From the NCBI GenBank assembly GCA_965243805.1, contig OZ251577.1, forward strand, positions 3,410,001-3,474,000: DNA of 64,000 bases, written 5' to 3'. Position numbers and translations under genes: made by a program. Positions 55,526 through 63,183 of the stretch are shown here, in pieces; the stretch's first letter is position 1; each line of letters begins with the position of its first letter. This DNA is from CATQHQ01 sp965243805. GTDB lineage: Bacteria; Gemmatimonadota; Gemmatimonadetes; Longimicrobiales; Gaopeijiaceae. The notes under the pieces are model-generated. The model searched no databases and was not told the DNA's origin. It saw nothing but the letters and a program-made list of their open reading frames with translations.

Positions 55526-56974
55526 ATGCGCGTTCAGGTCGGGCCGGTGGAGGTGCCCAGCGGAATCTTCCGGCAGTACGACATCCGGGGGATCGTGGGC
55601 GAGAGCCTGGACCCGTCGATCGGCGCGGCAGTGGGCCGGGCCTACGGCGCCGAGCTTCGGGAACGCACGGGAGTAGCGTCTCCCAAGGTGGTGGTGGGCC
55701 AGGACAACCGTCCATCGTCTCCGTGGCTGGCGGACGGGCTCGTTGCCGGCGTCCGAGCATCGGGTTGCCGCGTGATCAGATTGGGAACCGTGCCCACGCC
55801 CGTCGCCTACTTCGCCGAGTACGAGCTTGAGGCTCACGGGTCGCTGCAAGTCACCGGTTCCCACAACCCCTCCGAGTACAACGGCATCAAGATGACGGTG
55901 GCGAAGGCGTCGCTTCACGGGGACGCGATCCAGGCGCTGCTGCGACGGATCCGCTTGACCCCGAGCACGGCCTCCGTCTCCGGCATGTCCTCGGCTCCCG
56001 GCACATCCTCGACCCCGGGCATGTCCTCGACCCCGGGCACCGTGGAGCGCGCGGACGTGCTGAGCACCTACGTGGCTGCGGTGGCGGGGCGCTTCCGCCC
56101 GGCCCGTCCGGTCAAGGTGGTGGTGGACTGCGGAAACGGAACGGGCGCGGTGGTGGCCGTGGAGCTTCTGGAGGCGGCGGGCGCCCAGGTCGTTCCCCTC
56201 TACTGCGAATCCGACGGGACCTTTCCGAACCACCACCCGGACCCCACGGTGGCCGAGAACATGAGGGACCTTGCCGCCGAGGTTCGCCGCCACGGCGCGG
56301 AGGTGGGGATCGGCTTCGACGGCGACGCGGACCGGATCGGCGTGGTGGACAGCCAGGGACGGATCGTCCCGGCGGACGTGCTGCTCCTGTTCTTCGGCCT
56401 GGATGTCCTCCGGCGGGTCGGACCCGGCGTCCAGCTGGTGTTCGACGTGAAGTGCTCCCAGGTCCTGCCCGAGGTGTTCGAGCAGGCAGGGGGCGTGCCG
56501 GTGATGTGGAAGACGGGCCACTCTCTGGTCAAGGAGAAGATGAGGGAGACGGGAGCGCCGATCGCCGGCGAGCTCTCGGGCCACATCTGCTTTGCCGACG
56601 ACTACTACGGCTTCGACGACGCCCTCTACGCCGCGTGCCGCTTGGTGGAGCTGATCGCCGGGTCGGAACGCTCGCTGGCCGAGATGACGGCGGCATTGCC
56701 GTCGTACGCATCCACGCCCGAGATGCGGATCGAGGTGCCCGAGTCGGAGAAGTTCGAGTTGGTGGCCGACGCCACGGAGCACTTCGCTCAGGAGCACGAA
56801 GTGATCGGCATGGACGGTGCGCGAGTACTCTTTGGGGACGGTTGGGGGCTGGTTCGGGCTTCGAACACCCAGCCCGCGATCACGGTGCGCTGCGAGGCCG
56901 CCACCGAAGCGCGTCTGGGGGAGATCCGGGAGACGATCGAAGGCTGGTTGCGGGCCCGAGGCGTCCGCCTCTGA
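55526..56974 (+). CDS. Phosphomannomutase/phosphoglucomutase
   Basis: Alpha-D-phosphohexomutase that moves phosphate between C6 and C1 of mannose or glucose. The four-domain family motifs are present: TGSHNPSEYNGIKM with the phosphoserine, the metal loop DGDADRIGV, sugar-binding GELSGH, and the phosphate-binding RASNTQPAIT (in AlgC-type enzymes RPSNTEP). Between domains 1 and 2 there is an inserted Ser/Gly/Pro stretch made by an 18-bp repeat (55982-56035). It follows nuoN by 19 bp. AlgC/ManB-type is the likely subfamily; the sugar preference is open. Confidence 0.9.
   Translation: MRVQVGPVEVPSGIFRQYDIRGIVGESLDPSIGAAVGRAYGAELRERTGVASPKVVVGQDNRPSSPWLADGLVAGVRASGCRVIRLGTVPTPVAYFAEYELEAHGSLQVTGSHNPSEYNGIKMTVAKASLHGDAIQALLRRIRLTPSTASVSGMSSAPGTSSTPGMSSTPGTVERADVLSTYVAAVAGRFRPARPVKVVVDCGNGTGAVVAVELLEAAGAQVVPLYCESDGTFPNHHPDPTVAENMRDLAAEVRRHGAEVGIGFDGDADRIGVVDSQGRIVPADVLLLFFGLDVLRRVGPGVQLVFDVKCSQVLPEVFEQAGGVPVMWKTGHSLVKEKMRETGAPIAGELSGHICFADDYYGFDDALYAACRLVELIAGSERSLAEMTAALPSYASTPEMRIEVPESEKFELVADATEHFAQEHEVIGMDGARVLFGDGWGLVRASNTQPAITVRCEAATEARLGEIRETIEGWLRARGVRL
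55982..56035 (+). repeat. 18-bp unit repeated three times in the phosphohexomutase gene
   Basis: Three units (about 55982-55999, 56000-56017, 56018-56035; core ggcatgtcctcgacccc) encode a GMSSxPGTSSTPG-type insert in a surface loop. Confidence 0.85.
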
Positions 56975-56994
56975 AGCCACGGCGCTGCCCGTCG

Positions 56995-57023
56995 CTGGCT
57001 GGTGCTTTCCAACAAAATAAAAT
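56995..57023 (+). promoter_or_regulatory. Possible promoter of the peptide cluster
   Basis: TAAAAT at 57018-57023 (five of six matches to the -10 consensus) lies in an AT-rich patch, 17 bp after a weak -35 (CTGGCT, 56995-57000). The 202-bp gap between the phosphohexomutase and the lipoprotein gene holds nothing else I can support. The AT-rich patch shares the 9-mer acaaaataa with the one upstream of icd. Confidence 0.35.
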
Positions 57024-57176
57024 TAGTCCCATCCAGCTATCCAAACGCCCAATTCGCGGCGACATCCTTAAGGCGTCGGCGGAAAGCACCGTCCTTCGGG
57101 CGTCCGCCGGCCCGTCTGGCAGGCCGTGCGGGTCCTGTTGGCGGCCCCCAGCCCGAAGCGATGGAAAGGAGATGCG

Positions 57177-57872
57177 GTGAGGACGATTCGCTCGGCCCGG
57201 GGTCGCGCCGCGGGCGGTGTCGAGAGGGGTACGACCGTCACGTCGGCGGCCGCGCTGCCGGCCACTGCGCTGCCGGCTACTGCGTTGGCGGTGGTGGTGC
57301 TGGCGTTGGTGGCGCTGGCCGCCTGCGGAGTCGGCGGTGTTGGCGGCGTCGGCGGAGTCGGCGGCAGGACGGCACTGAGCGTCGGGGATCCGGCGCCGCC
57401 GTCCCTCAAGCTCTCGGGGCGCGGGCCGGCTCTGATCTGGACGTTCAACTCGGTGGACTGCCTGACGTGCAAGCTGGCCGAGTCGTCGTGGGTCGCCCGT
57501 CGGCTCCAGCACCGTTCGTCCCGGAGCCTGGAGACCGTCGTGGTCGCAGTGGGCGGACGCGACGCGCACGACGCGCACGAAAGGCAGATCGTGGCCGGGT
57601 TTCTGGCGTCGGAGCGAATCGAGGCGGCGGTCCACACGCGGACGCCAACGCAGTACGCCGGGGAGTTCGGCAGGGCTGCCGTGCTTCCCGCGCTGTACGT
57701 AGTCGGAGGAGACGGAACCGTGGAGGCTGCCGTGCCCGATCCGGCTCTTCCCGGCGCTCCCGACTGGGAGTCCTATGACTTGGACGAAGTGCTGCTGCGG
57801 CTGGCCCGGTCGGTCGACGGCAACGAACGAACGAACAACTCGAACCCAACTCGCAAGGAGAACGAACCATGA
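57177..57872 (+). CDS. Thioredoxin-fold lipoprotein with CxxC
   Basis: A 231-residue exported protein. GTG 57177 has AAGGAG 5 nt upstream. A signal peptide (ALAVVVLALVALAAC) ends in a lipobox with Cys50, followed by a Gly-Val-Gly-Gly repeat. The mature part looks like a TlpA/AhpC-type thioredoxin fold: LSVGDPAPPSLKL, IWTFNSVDCLTCKLAES with a CxxC (Cys95, Cys98), and a VVVAVGG strand. The cis-Pro region may be VLPALYVVGGDG. It ends in an ATGA overlap with the Cys-rich peptide gene, so a role in forming or reducing the disulfides of the peptide is a reasonable inference. Confidence 0.7.
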   Translation: MRTIRSARGRAAGGVERGTTVTSAAALPATALPATALAVVVLALVALAACGVGGVGGVGGVGGRTALSVGDPAPPSLKLSGRGPALIWTFNSVDCLTCKLAESSWVARRLQHRSSRSLETVVVAVGGRDAHDAHERQIVAGFLASERIEAAVHTRTPTQYAGEFGRAAVLPALYVVGGDGTVEAAVPDPALPGAPDWESYDLDEVLLRLARSVDGNERTNNSNPTRKENEP

Positions 57873-58141
57873 AGAATCAAGCAAGCAAGCGTACGACGAG
57901 AAGCCTGACCAAGACACTGTTCTCGGCCGCCGGCCTGGCGTTGGTCATGACGGCCGGTGCGCCGGTGGCCGGAGGTTTCGAAGCCTCCATCGAGAACCGA
58001 GCGGAAGCGCAGCTCCATCGGGAGCGGAAGCTGCTCATCGGTCCCTACTCGGCGTGCATCCTGTGGTGTGGCTTCGGCTACTGCTGCTGGGACAACGGTC
58101 CTCACCGCCGCCCGTTCGATCTGGAGATCGAGCCACGGTAA
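57869..58141 (+). CDS. Secreted Cys-rich peptide 1 (NVEALA-like layout)
   Basis: A 90-residue product with a basic N terminus, a hydrophobic signal core (LFSAAGLALVMTAGAPV), a spacer containing SIENRAEAQ, and a Cys-rich end: Cys63-x3-Cys67-x4-Cys72-Cys73. AAGGAG stands 8 bp before ATG 57869, which overlaps the stop of the thioredoxin-like gene. Signal peptide and cysteine-dense tail are shared with a second peptide at 59413. The form resembles NVEALA-family peptides of Bacteroidetes, but the similarity is in layout and I cannot confirm homology. Function unknown. Confidence 0.72.
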   Translation: MKNQASKRTTRSLTKTLFSAAGLALVMTAGAPVAGGFEASIENRAEAQLHRERKLLIGPYSACILWCGFGYCCWDNGPHRRPFDLEIEPR

Positions 58142-58202
58142 GGACATCGAGCCCACACTAGAGCGGGATCGGCCTCGCGCCTCCCCGCGCCCCGTTTCCC
58201 AT

Positions 58203-58244
58203 GGCGGGCGGCGGCCGCACGCAAGCTGGCGGACGCCGCCCGCC
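58203..58244 (+). other. GC-rich hairpin between peptide 1 and propeller gene
   Basis: Arms 58203-58213 (ggcgggcggcg) and 58234-58244 pair perfectly over 11 bp around a 20-nt loop. There is no U-tract. It could act as a partial terminator or an mRNA end-stabiliser that keeps peptide 1 more abundant than the propeller protein. Confidence 0.4.
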
Positions 58245-58268
58245 GCACCAATCCCACAGGAGTCGCCG

Positions 58269-59675
58269 GTGAGAACCAGAGCATCCCACCCAACTGTCCG
58301 GGCTTCTTGCGCCCTGGCCTGGGCCGTCGCGTTGATCGCCTGCGGTGCAGACGATGCTCCGCCCGAGCTTGCGGATGCTCCACCCGAGCCGACGGCCGCT
58401 CCGCCCGAGCCGCTGGCCTCGGGCGCACTAGACGACGCTTTCCAGGTCGTGGACTCCCTCGGACTGGAAGAGAACGCTCAAGTCCTGACCGTCCAGCCGA
58501 TGGTGACCGTCGGTGATCCGGGGGAGCTGTTGGTCACCGAGCCGATGGAAGGCGAGGTGCGCGTCTACGGAGTGGACGGCGGGCTTCGAGCGAACTTCGG
58601 GAGACGAGGAGATGGACCAGGCGAATTCACCTTCCCCATCACGGCGCACAGGACCCGGGCAGGCGAGCTGGTGGTCGCCGACCCGGGCGCGGGGCGCCTG
58701 ACCTTCCTTTCCTCACACGGCCCGGATTCGGTTCAGCTCGCGTACGTGCCGGGCATCGACATGATTGCCGCGCACGACCTGGGAGGCGGACGCTACCTGC
58801 TGGCCGGCCACAGGATGGGTCCCGGCAGGGCGCCGGGAGAGTTCCTGCACCGCTGGAACCGCGAAACCGGCGAGGTGGAGCGAAGCTTTCTGCCCATGAT
58901 GGTGCCAGAGGAGATGCGGACGCTGGCGTTCGCCATGACCGGAGTGGTGGCGGTGGTGGAGGCCGACACGATCTGGGCGGCGTGGAGCATTCCGGACACG
59001 CTGTACAAGTTCAGTATCGAGGGAGACCGCCTCGCCGCGCTCCCGCTTGCGCTGCCTCGGCCGGGGAGTACGACTCCCAGGGGCGGCGAAACGACCCGGG
59101 ACCCGGTCTCGATGCAGGAAGAGTTCGACGCCATCACGCAGATCATGAACATCTTCCTGCTCGGCGACGGGCAGATCGCGATTCAGTCGATGCAGACCCG
59201 GGGCAACGACGCGGTGTGGGACCTGCTGCTGGTGGACAGGGAAGGGAACGACCTGTGGAAGCGGGCGGGCATGCCCCGCCTGTACGTGGTCGCGGACGAC
59301 CTGTTCTACTTCCAGGATCCGTCCTCGATACAGCCCAACAAGTGGATCGTCGCCAGATGGACCGGGATTCGAAGCGACAACGCTCAACATACCAACCAAG
59401 GAGGAACAAACGATGATAACGACCCAAGGAACGACCAAGCGCCGCGCAACGACCGTGCTGCGAGCCGCACTTCTGGCCCTTGCCCTGACGGCAGGAGCAT
59501 CGGTGCCGGGCGAGGAGCTGCACGGCGTCGCCGGGTATGGGGACTTCCGGCACCACGGCAAGAAAGAGCAGCAGGCGATCCAGCGGTGCTGGACGTTCGT
59601 CCGGTGCTATGGAGAGTGTCCGGGCGGATGGTACTGCTGCCCGGGATAGGCACGGCGGCGAGCGCGCCGGGGTAG
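58269..59675 (+). CDS. Six-bladed beta-propeller (TolB/NHL-like) lipoprotein
   Basis: GTG 58269 follows CCCACAGGAG. The signal peptide ends with a lipobox (VALIAC, Cys25), then a Pro/Glu/Ala linker. Residues 50-380 show repeated propeller strands of the 6-bladed class: VRVYGVDGGLRANFGRRGDGPGEF (read as a blade start), GELVVADPGAGRLTFL, RYLLAGHRM, IWAAWSIPDTLYKFSIEG, and a final VARWTG. After about residue 385 the frame continues through the second peptide gene and looks like non-protein sequence, so the true end is probably near 59400, perhaps after a lost stop. Outer-surface or periplasmic binding role is inferred. Confidence 0.68.
   Translation: MRTRASHPTVRASCALAWAVALIACGADDAPPELADAPPEPTAAPPEPLASGALDDAFQVVDSLGLEENAQVLTVQPMVTVGDPGELLVTEPMEGEVRVYGVDGGLRANFGRRGDGPGEFTFPITAHRTRAGELVVADPGAGRLTFLSSHGPDSVQLAYVPGIDMIAAHDLGGGRYLLAGHRMGPGRAPGEFLHRWNRETGEVERSFLPMMVPEEMRTLAFAMTGVVAVVEADTIWAAWSIPDTLYKFSIEGDRLAALPLALPRPGSTTPRGGETTRDPVSMQEEFDAITQIMNIFLLGDGQIAIQSMQTRGNDAVWDLLLVDREGNDLWKRAGMPRLYVVADDLFYFQDPSSIQPNKWIVARWTGIRSDNAQHTNQGGTNDDNDPRNDQAPRNDRAASRTSGPCPDGRSIGAGRGAARRRRVWGLPAPRQERAAGDPAVLDVRPVLWRVSGRMVLLPGIGTAASAPG
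59413..59649 (+). CDS. Secreted Cys-rich peptide 2
   Basis: A 78-residue product with a Thr/Arg-rich start, a signal core (LRAALLALALTAGASV) very close to that of peptide 1, a charged spacer (FRHHGKKEQQ), and the pattern Cys59-x5-Cys65-x3-Cys69-x5-Cys75-Cys76 ending in Pro-Gly. AAGGAGG stands 7-8 nt before the ATG, one of the best ribosome-binding sites in the window. The reading frame lies inside the over-long propeller frame but in a different phase. The mature region of about 45 residues could be a toxin, signal or structural peptide. Confidence 0.72.
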   Translation: MITTQGTTKRRATTVLRAALLALALTAGASVPGEELHGVAGYGDFRHHGKKEQQAIQRCWTFVRCYGECPGGWYCCPG

Positions 59676-59696
59676 AACTCGACGTAGCTGGTCGAA

Positions 59697-59736
59697 GCCG
59701 GTTCGGGGCTGGTGGCTGAGGAGGCCCCGAACCGGC
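59697..59736. terminator. Inverted repeat between convergent genes, probable terminator
   Basis: A perfect 13-bp stem (arms 59697-59709 and 59724-59736, gccggttcggggc) with a 14-nt loop sits between peptide 2 and the end of bshB1, which converge. No T-tract follows on either side. It probably ends transcription from both directions. Confidence 0.55.
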
Positions 59737-59767
59737 GTAGCCGAGCCGCCGGCCACGCCCTGATCTC

Positions 59768-60511
59768 TCAGAACGATGGTGTGGAGAGCGCGCCCAGGGT
59801 GGCGGCCTCCGTCGTCTCCTCGGTCCAGTAGGGTTCGCCGTATGCGCAACGGACGAGGGAGCCGTACAGGGCGTGGGCGCTCCGAAGCTGCTTGAAGAAC
59901 GGACGGCGTCCCGCCGGGAAGACCTCGCCCATGCCCGTCTTGCCCTCGAACTGGGTGCCGTAGGCTGCTAGGGCAGCGACCTTCCGCTCCATCTGGTCGG
60001 TGATGTCGATCACGAAAGTGGGCTTCACCGGGTCCTCCCGGAACGCCAGCGCGTACACCACCTTCATCGGGCGGTGAGGAGCGCCACCGCCGTGAGGAGC
60101 ACCGCCGCCGGGAAAGTTGCGCAAGCCTGCCAAGAAGGAAGCGTCCCGCGCTAGGTGCGCCGCTGCACCGTGGTCAGGGTGGCGCCCCTGGAGCCAGTGC
60201 GTGACGACGACTCGGGGCCGCAACGTCCGGATCTCTCGGGCCACGGCGACGCGGGACTCGCGGTCGTTGACCAGCCCCGCGTCGGGAAGCCCTGCGCAGC
60301 GACGGTCCGCCAGCCCGAGCAGCTCGGCCGCGGCGGCGGCCTCCCGCGCCCGGGACTCCCGAGTGCCCCGGGTACCGGCTTCGCCGGCCGTGAGGTCCAG
60401 GACGCCCGTTCGCTCCCCGGCGTCTGCCGACTTCAGAAGCGCACCGCCGCACAAGATCTCGGCATCGTCGGGGTGGGCCATGACGGCCAGCACATCCAGC
60501 GGCTCGATCAT
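59768..60511 (-). CDS. bshB1: Bacillithiol biosynthesis deacetylase BshB1
   Basis: A PIG-L/LmbE-type zinc deacetylase that removes acetyl from GlcNAc-malate in bacillithiol synthesis. It carries the metal motif AHPDDAE near the start, LDLTAGEAGTRGT, and the third ligand in HPDHGAA, plus the BshB1 C-terminal pattern with ERKVAALAAYGTQF. A Gly/Ala/Pro/His loop (PGGGAPHGGGAPH) is duplicated. ATG 60511 overlaps the stop of a 15-codon leader created by a duplication. Other bsh genes are not in the window. Confidence 0.88.
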   Translation of the reverse strand: MIEPLDVLAVMAHPDDAEILCGGALLKSADAGERTGVLDLTAGEAGTRGTRESRAREAAAAAELLGLADRRCAGLPDAGLVNDRESRVAVAREIRTLRPRVVVTHWLQGRHPDHGAAAHLARDASFLAGLRNFPGGGAPHGGGAPHRPMKVVYALAFREDPVKPTFVIDITDQMERKVAALAAYGTQFEGKTGMGEVFPAGRRPFFKQLRSAHALYGSLVRCAYGEPYWTEETTEAATLGALSTPSF

Positions 60512-60558
60512 CTCGGGTGGGCCATGACGGCCAGCACATCCAGCGGCCCGATCATTTC
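60471..60558 (-). repeat. 44-bp tandem duplication of the bshB1 5' end
   Basis: Two copies, 60471-60514 and 60515-60558, differ at two bases. Each holds a start codon and the first 14 codons of bshB1. The upstream copy forms a 15-codon leader ORF (60555 to 60508) whose TGA overlaps the real ATG. Confidence 0.92.
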
Positions 60559-60574
60559 GGGTGGCCGGGTGCCG

Positions 60575-61858
60575 TCACTCGTAGCGCAACGCGTCCACGG
60601 GATCGAGCTTGGAGGCGCGCACGGCGGGGAGGAGGCCGAACAGGATGCCGGTGGCGGCCGCCAGGGCGATCGCCGCCCCCACGGACCAGAGGGGGATGCG
60701 GGCGGGCAAGGGGGTGAGGGCCGCCGCGGCCGACGACGCACCCCATCCCACCAGCAGCCCGGCCGCCCCGCCGAGAGCGGTGAGCAGCGACGCCTCGATG
60801 AGGAACTGCCACATGATCTCCCGGCGAGTCGCTCCCATCGCCTTCCGCACGCCGATCTCCCGGGTGCGCTCCGTGACCGAGATGAGCATGATGCCGATCA
60901 CCCCGATCCCCCCCACCAGCATTCCGATCGAGGAGAGGCCGATCATCACGGCGAAGAACACGCCGGTGAGCTGGTTGAACAGGTCCAGCATCTGGTCGGC
61001 CCGGACCGTCGCGAAGTTGTTCTCTTCGCCCGGTCCCAAGCCGCGCATGGAGCGCAGCGTCGACACGATCTGGTGCTCGGCCTCGACGGCGGCGCCGGGG
61101 TACGGCACGACCTGGATGGCCATGAACGTCCAACGGTCCCGGGCCTTGAGTCGCTTGTCGGCGGCGGTGTAGGGCACCACCGCGAAGTTCTCCTGAATCT
61201 CGCCGAAGTAGTTGTCGGCCAAGCTGTACACGCCGACCACGGTGAAGAGCTCGTTGGTGGCTCGCCGACCCGCGTAGACGCGCACGCGCTTGCCGATGGG
61301 GTCGAGCTGTCCAAAGAGCACCTCCGCCAGCTTCTCGGAGAGGACGACCACGCCCCTGGCCTGGTTGATCTCGGCGATGGTGAAGTTTCGGCCGCTGACG
61401 AAGTCTCCTGGCGTGTAGGCAGGCCAACCGGGAGACGCGCCTCGCCAAGCCACATTGTGCAGCCAATCCGACTCGAAGCGAAGCGAAGCGTTGAACTCGT
61501 AGCCGGCGATCGCTTCCTCCACCGCAGGAAGGGCTTGAATGCGACGGACCTCCCGGTTGCTGATGTCGGGCTTGTCCCACCACGGAGGTCGGCCCGAACC
61601 GTCGAAGGCGACCCGCACCTCCGTCATGTCGAAGGGCATCACCATGAAGTTGTCGGGACCCGCCGAATCGAACGCCGACATGACCTGAGTGCGGATGCCG
61701 GTCACGACCGCGGCGATCGTGACCACGACGCCCGTCCCGACGCCCACGCCCAAGATCGCCAAGGCGGCCCGCAACCAGTTGGCGCGCAACGCCTCGGTCG
61801 CAACCCGAGCGCTCTCCATGAGGACCCTGGCACCAGAGCTTCGATTCGGTTCCGTCAC
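60575..61858 (-). CDS. MacB/FtsX-type ABC transporter permease (second of pair)
   Basis: An inner-membrane protein with the MacB permease plan. There is an N-terminal helix (RAALAILGVGVGTGVVVTIAA), a large periplasmic MacB_PCD domain, then three C-terminal helices (the first near FFAVMIGLSSIGMLVGGIGV, then ERTREIGVRKAMGATRREI in the coupling loop, and a Leu/Gly/Ala pair). It has no ATP-binding domain, so a separate ATPase is needed. GTG 61858 lies in the repeat between the two permease genes; ATG 61819 is a possible alternative. It pairs with the next permease and the adaptor. Confidence 0.88.
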   Translation of the reverse strand: MTEPNRSSGARVLMESARVATEALRANWLRAALAILGVGVGTGVVVTIAAVVTGIRTQVMSAFDSAGPDNFMVMPFDMTEVRVAFDGSGRPPWWDKPDISNREVRRIQALPAVEEAIAGYEFNASLRFESDWLHNVAWRGASPGWPAYTPGDFVSGRNFTIAEINQARGVVVLSEKLAEVLFGQLDPIGKRVRVYAGRRATNELFTVVGVYSLADNYFGEIQENFAVVPYTAADKRLKARDRWTFMAIQVVPYPGAAVEAEHQIVSTLRSMRGLGPGEENNFATVRADQMLDLFNQLTGVFFAVMIGLSSIGMLVGGIGVIGIMLISVTERTREIGVRKAMGATRREIMWQFLIEASLLTALGGAAGLLVGWGASSAAAALTPLPARIPLWSVGAAIALAAATGILFGLLPAVRASKLDPVDALRYE

Positions 61859-61910
61859 GTTCGTTCCTCGCTCGACGTTCGTTCCACGCTGGACGTTCGT
61901 TCCTCGTTAG
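61857..61910. repeat. 18-bp unit repeated three times between the permease genes
   Basis: acgttcgttcctcgctcg and two near copies (61857-61874, 61875-61892, 61893-61910) fill the gap between the two permease genes. They overlap the likely start of the downstream one. Confidence 0.9.
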
Positions 61911-61917
61911 GAGATGC

Positions 61918-63159
61918 TCACTCGTACCGAAGCGCGTCCACGGGGTCGAGCCTTGCGGCCCGCGCCGCCGGGTACACCCCGGACACCACACCCACCACCA
62001 ACCCAAGAGCGACCCCCAACGCCGCCCACTTCGGCGCGACCACGGCGGGAAGTGGAGAGAGGGCACCGACCAGCAGGGTGGCTCCCGCTCCCGTCGCCAC
62101 GCCGAAGACGGCCCCGATCCCCGACAACGTGGCCGTCTCGATCAGCACCTGAGCCAAGATGTCCCGACGCTTGGCGCCGATCGCCTTGCGGATGCCGATC
62201 TCCCGGGTTCGCTCCATGACCGTCACCAGCATGATGTTCATGATCACGATCCCGCCCACCACCAGCGACACGCCCACCAAGCCGGGCAGCGCCGTAAAGA
62301 GGACCGTGCTGATCCGGTTCCAGAACCCAAGAGTCGCTTCCGTCGTCTCCGCGGCGAAGTTGTTCAGGTCTGCCGGACGCAAGCGCCGACGGATCCTCAT
62401 CGCCTCTTCGGCCTGCTGCTGCAACGGCAAGACCAGCTCCGGGGTGCCGGCCTTGATGACGATCTCGTCCACGATCCCCCGCGGGTTGGTGAAGCTCTGA
62501 ACCGGGGAGCGGGCGGGCGCGATCGCCAAGTTGTCCAGGGATTGACCCAGGAACGAGCCCTGCTCCTCCAGAACGCCCACCACCCGGAACGGGAACCCCA
62601 CGATCCGCACCTGTTTGCCCACCGGGTCCACCGACGAGAAGAGGGCGTCGGCCGTGGCGCGTCCCAGTACCACCACCGGCGTCCCCTGCGCATCCTCCGC
62701 CCGACTGAAGACGCGGCCCTCCTCCACGTTCCAGTTTCGGATGTCGAACATCTCGGCCGTCGCGCCCATGACCCGCACGTTCTCGACCTTGAGACCGTTC
62801 TCGGCCTCGATCTCGCCCCTTCCTCCAGACTGGGCGCCGACGGAGGCGGGCAAGGTGACCTCGTCGCGGAGGTGCTGAAGATCGTCGTAGGTCAGTCTGG
62901 GCGCCCGGGCCCATGCCCGCTGCTGCTCCGCCGACGTGTTCAGGTCGTTTCGCGGCCACCGACGAACCGTCACCGTGTTGACGCCGATGAAGTTGTCCAC
63001 GAGAGTCCCGCGCATGTAGCGGTCTATGCCCTCCACGATGCTGACCACGATCACGAGGAACATTACCCCCACGATCACGCCTAGAAGGCTGAAGAAACTC
63101 TTGAGCTTCTGGGTGCGGATCTGCTCCACCGCCAAGCGGACCCCCTCCATCGTCTTCAT
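61918..63159 (-). CDS. MacB/FtsX-type ABC transporter permease (first of pair)
   Basis: Same plan as its neighbour: N-terminal helix (FFSLLGVIVGVMFLVIVVSI), a 240-residue periplasmic domain, and C-terminal helices with VMERTREIGIRKAIGAKRRD as the coupling loop and ...ARAARLDPVDALRYE at the end. The two are homologous but diverged, so they probably form a heterodimer with a shared ATPase outside the window. ATG 63159 begins MKTMEGVRLAVEQIRTQ, the usual start of this family. Confidence 0.9.
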   Translation of the reverse strand: MKTMEGVRLAVEQIRTQKLKSFFSLLGVIVGVMFLVIVVSIVEGIDRYMRGTLVDNFIGVNTVTVRRWPRNDLNTSAEQQRAWARAPRLTYDDLQHLRDEVTLPASVGAQSGGRGEIEAENGLKVENVRVMGATAEMFDIRNWNVEEGRVFSRAEDAQGTPVVVLGRATADALFSSVDPVGKQVRIVGFPFRVVGVLEEQGSFLGQSLDNLAIAPARSPVQSFTNPRGIVDEIVIKAGTPELVLPLQQQAEEAMRIRRRLRPADLNNFAAETTEATLGFWNRISTVLFTALPGLVGVSLVVGGIVIMNIMLVTVMERTREIGIRKAIGAKRRDILAQVLIETATLSGIGAVFGVATGAGATLLVGALSPLPAVVAPKWAALGVALGLVVGVVSGVYPAARAARLDPVDALRYE

Positions 63160-63183
63160 CGGCGCCCGACTCGCGCTAGCCGG

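Noticed and set aside
57002..57778. Alternative + strand frame covering the thioredoxin-like gene
   Set aside because: It lacks a ribosome-binding site and signal peptide, and gives Arg/Gly-rich sequence. The GTG 57177 frame has a lipobox, CxxC and a Shine-Dalgarno site.
61857..61910. CRISPR-like array (three 18-bp repeats), likewise at 33926-33970 and 40315-40610
   Set aside because: The units are directly adjacent without unique spacers, so these are simple tandem repeats. No cas genes are present.
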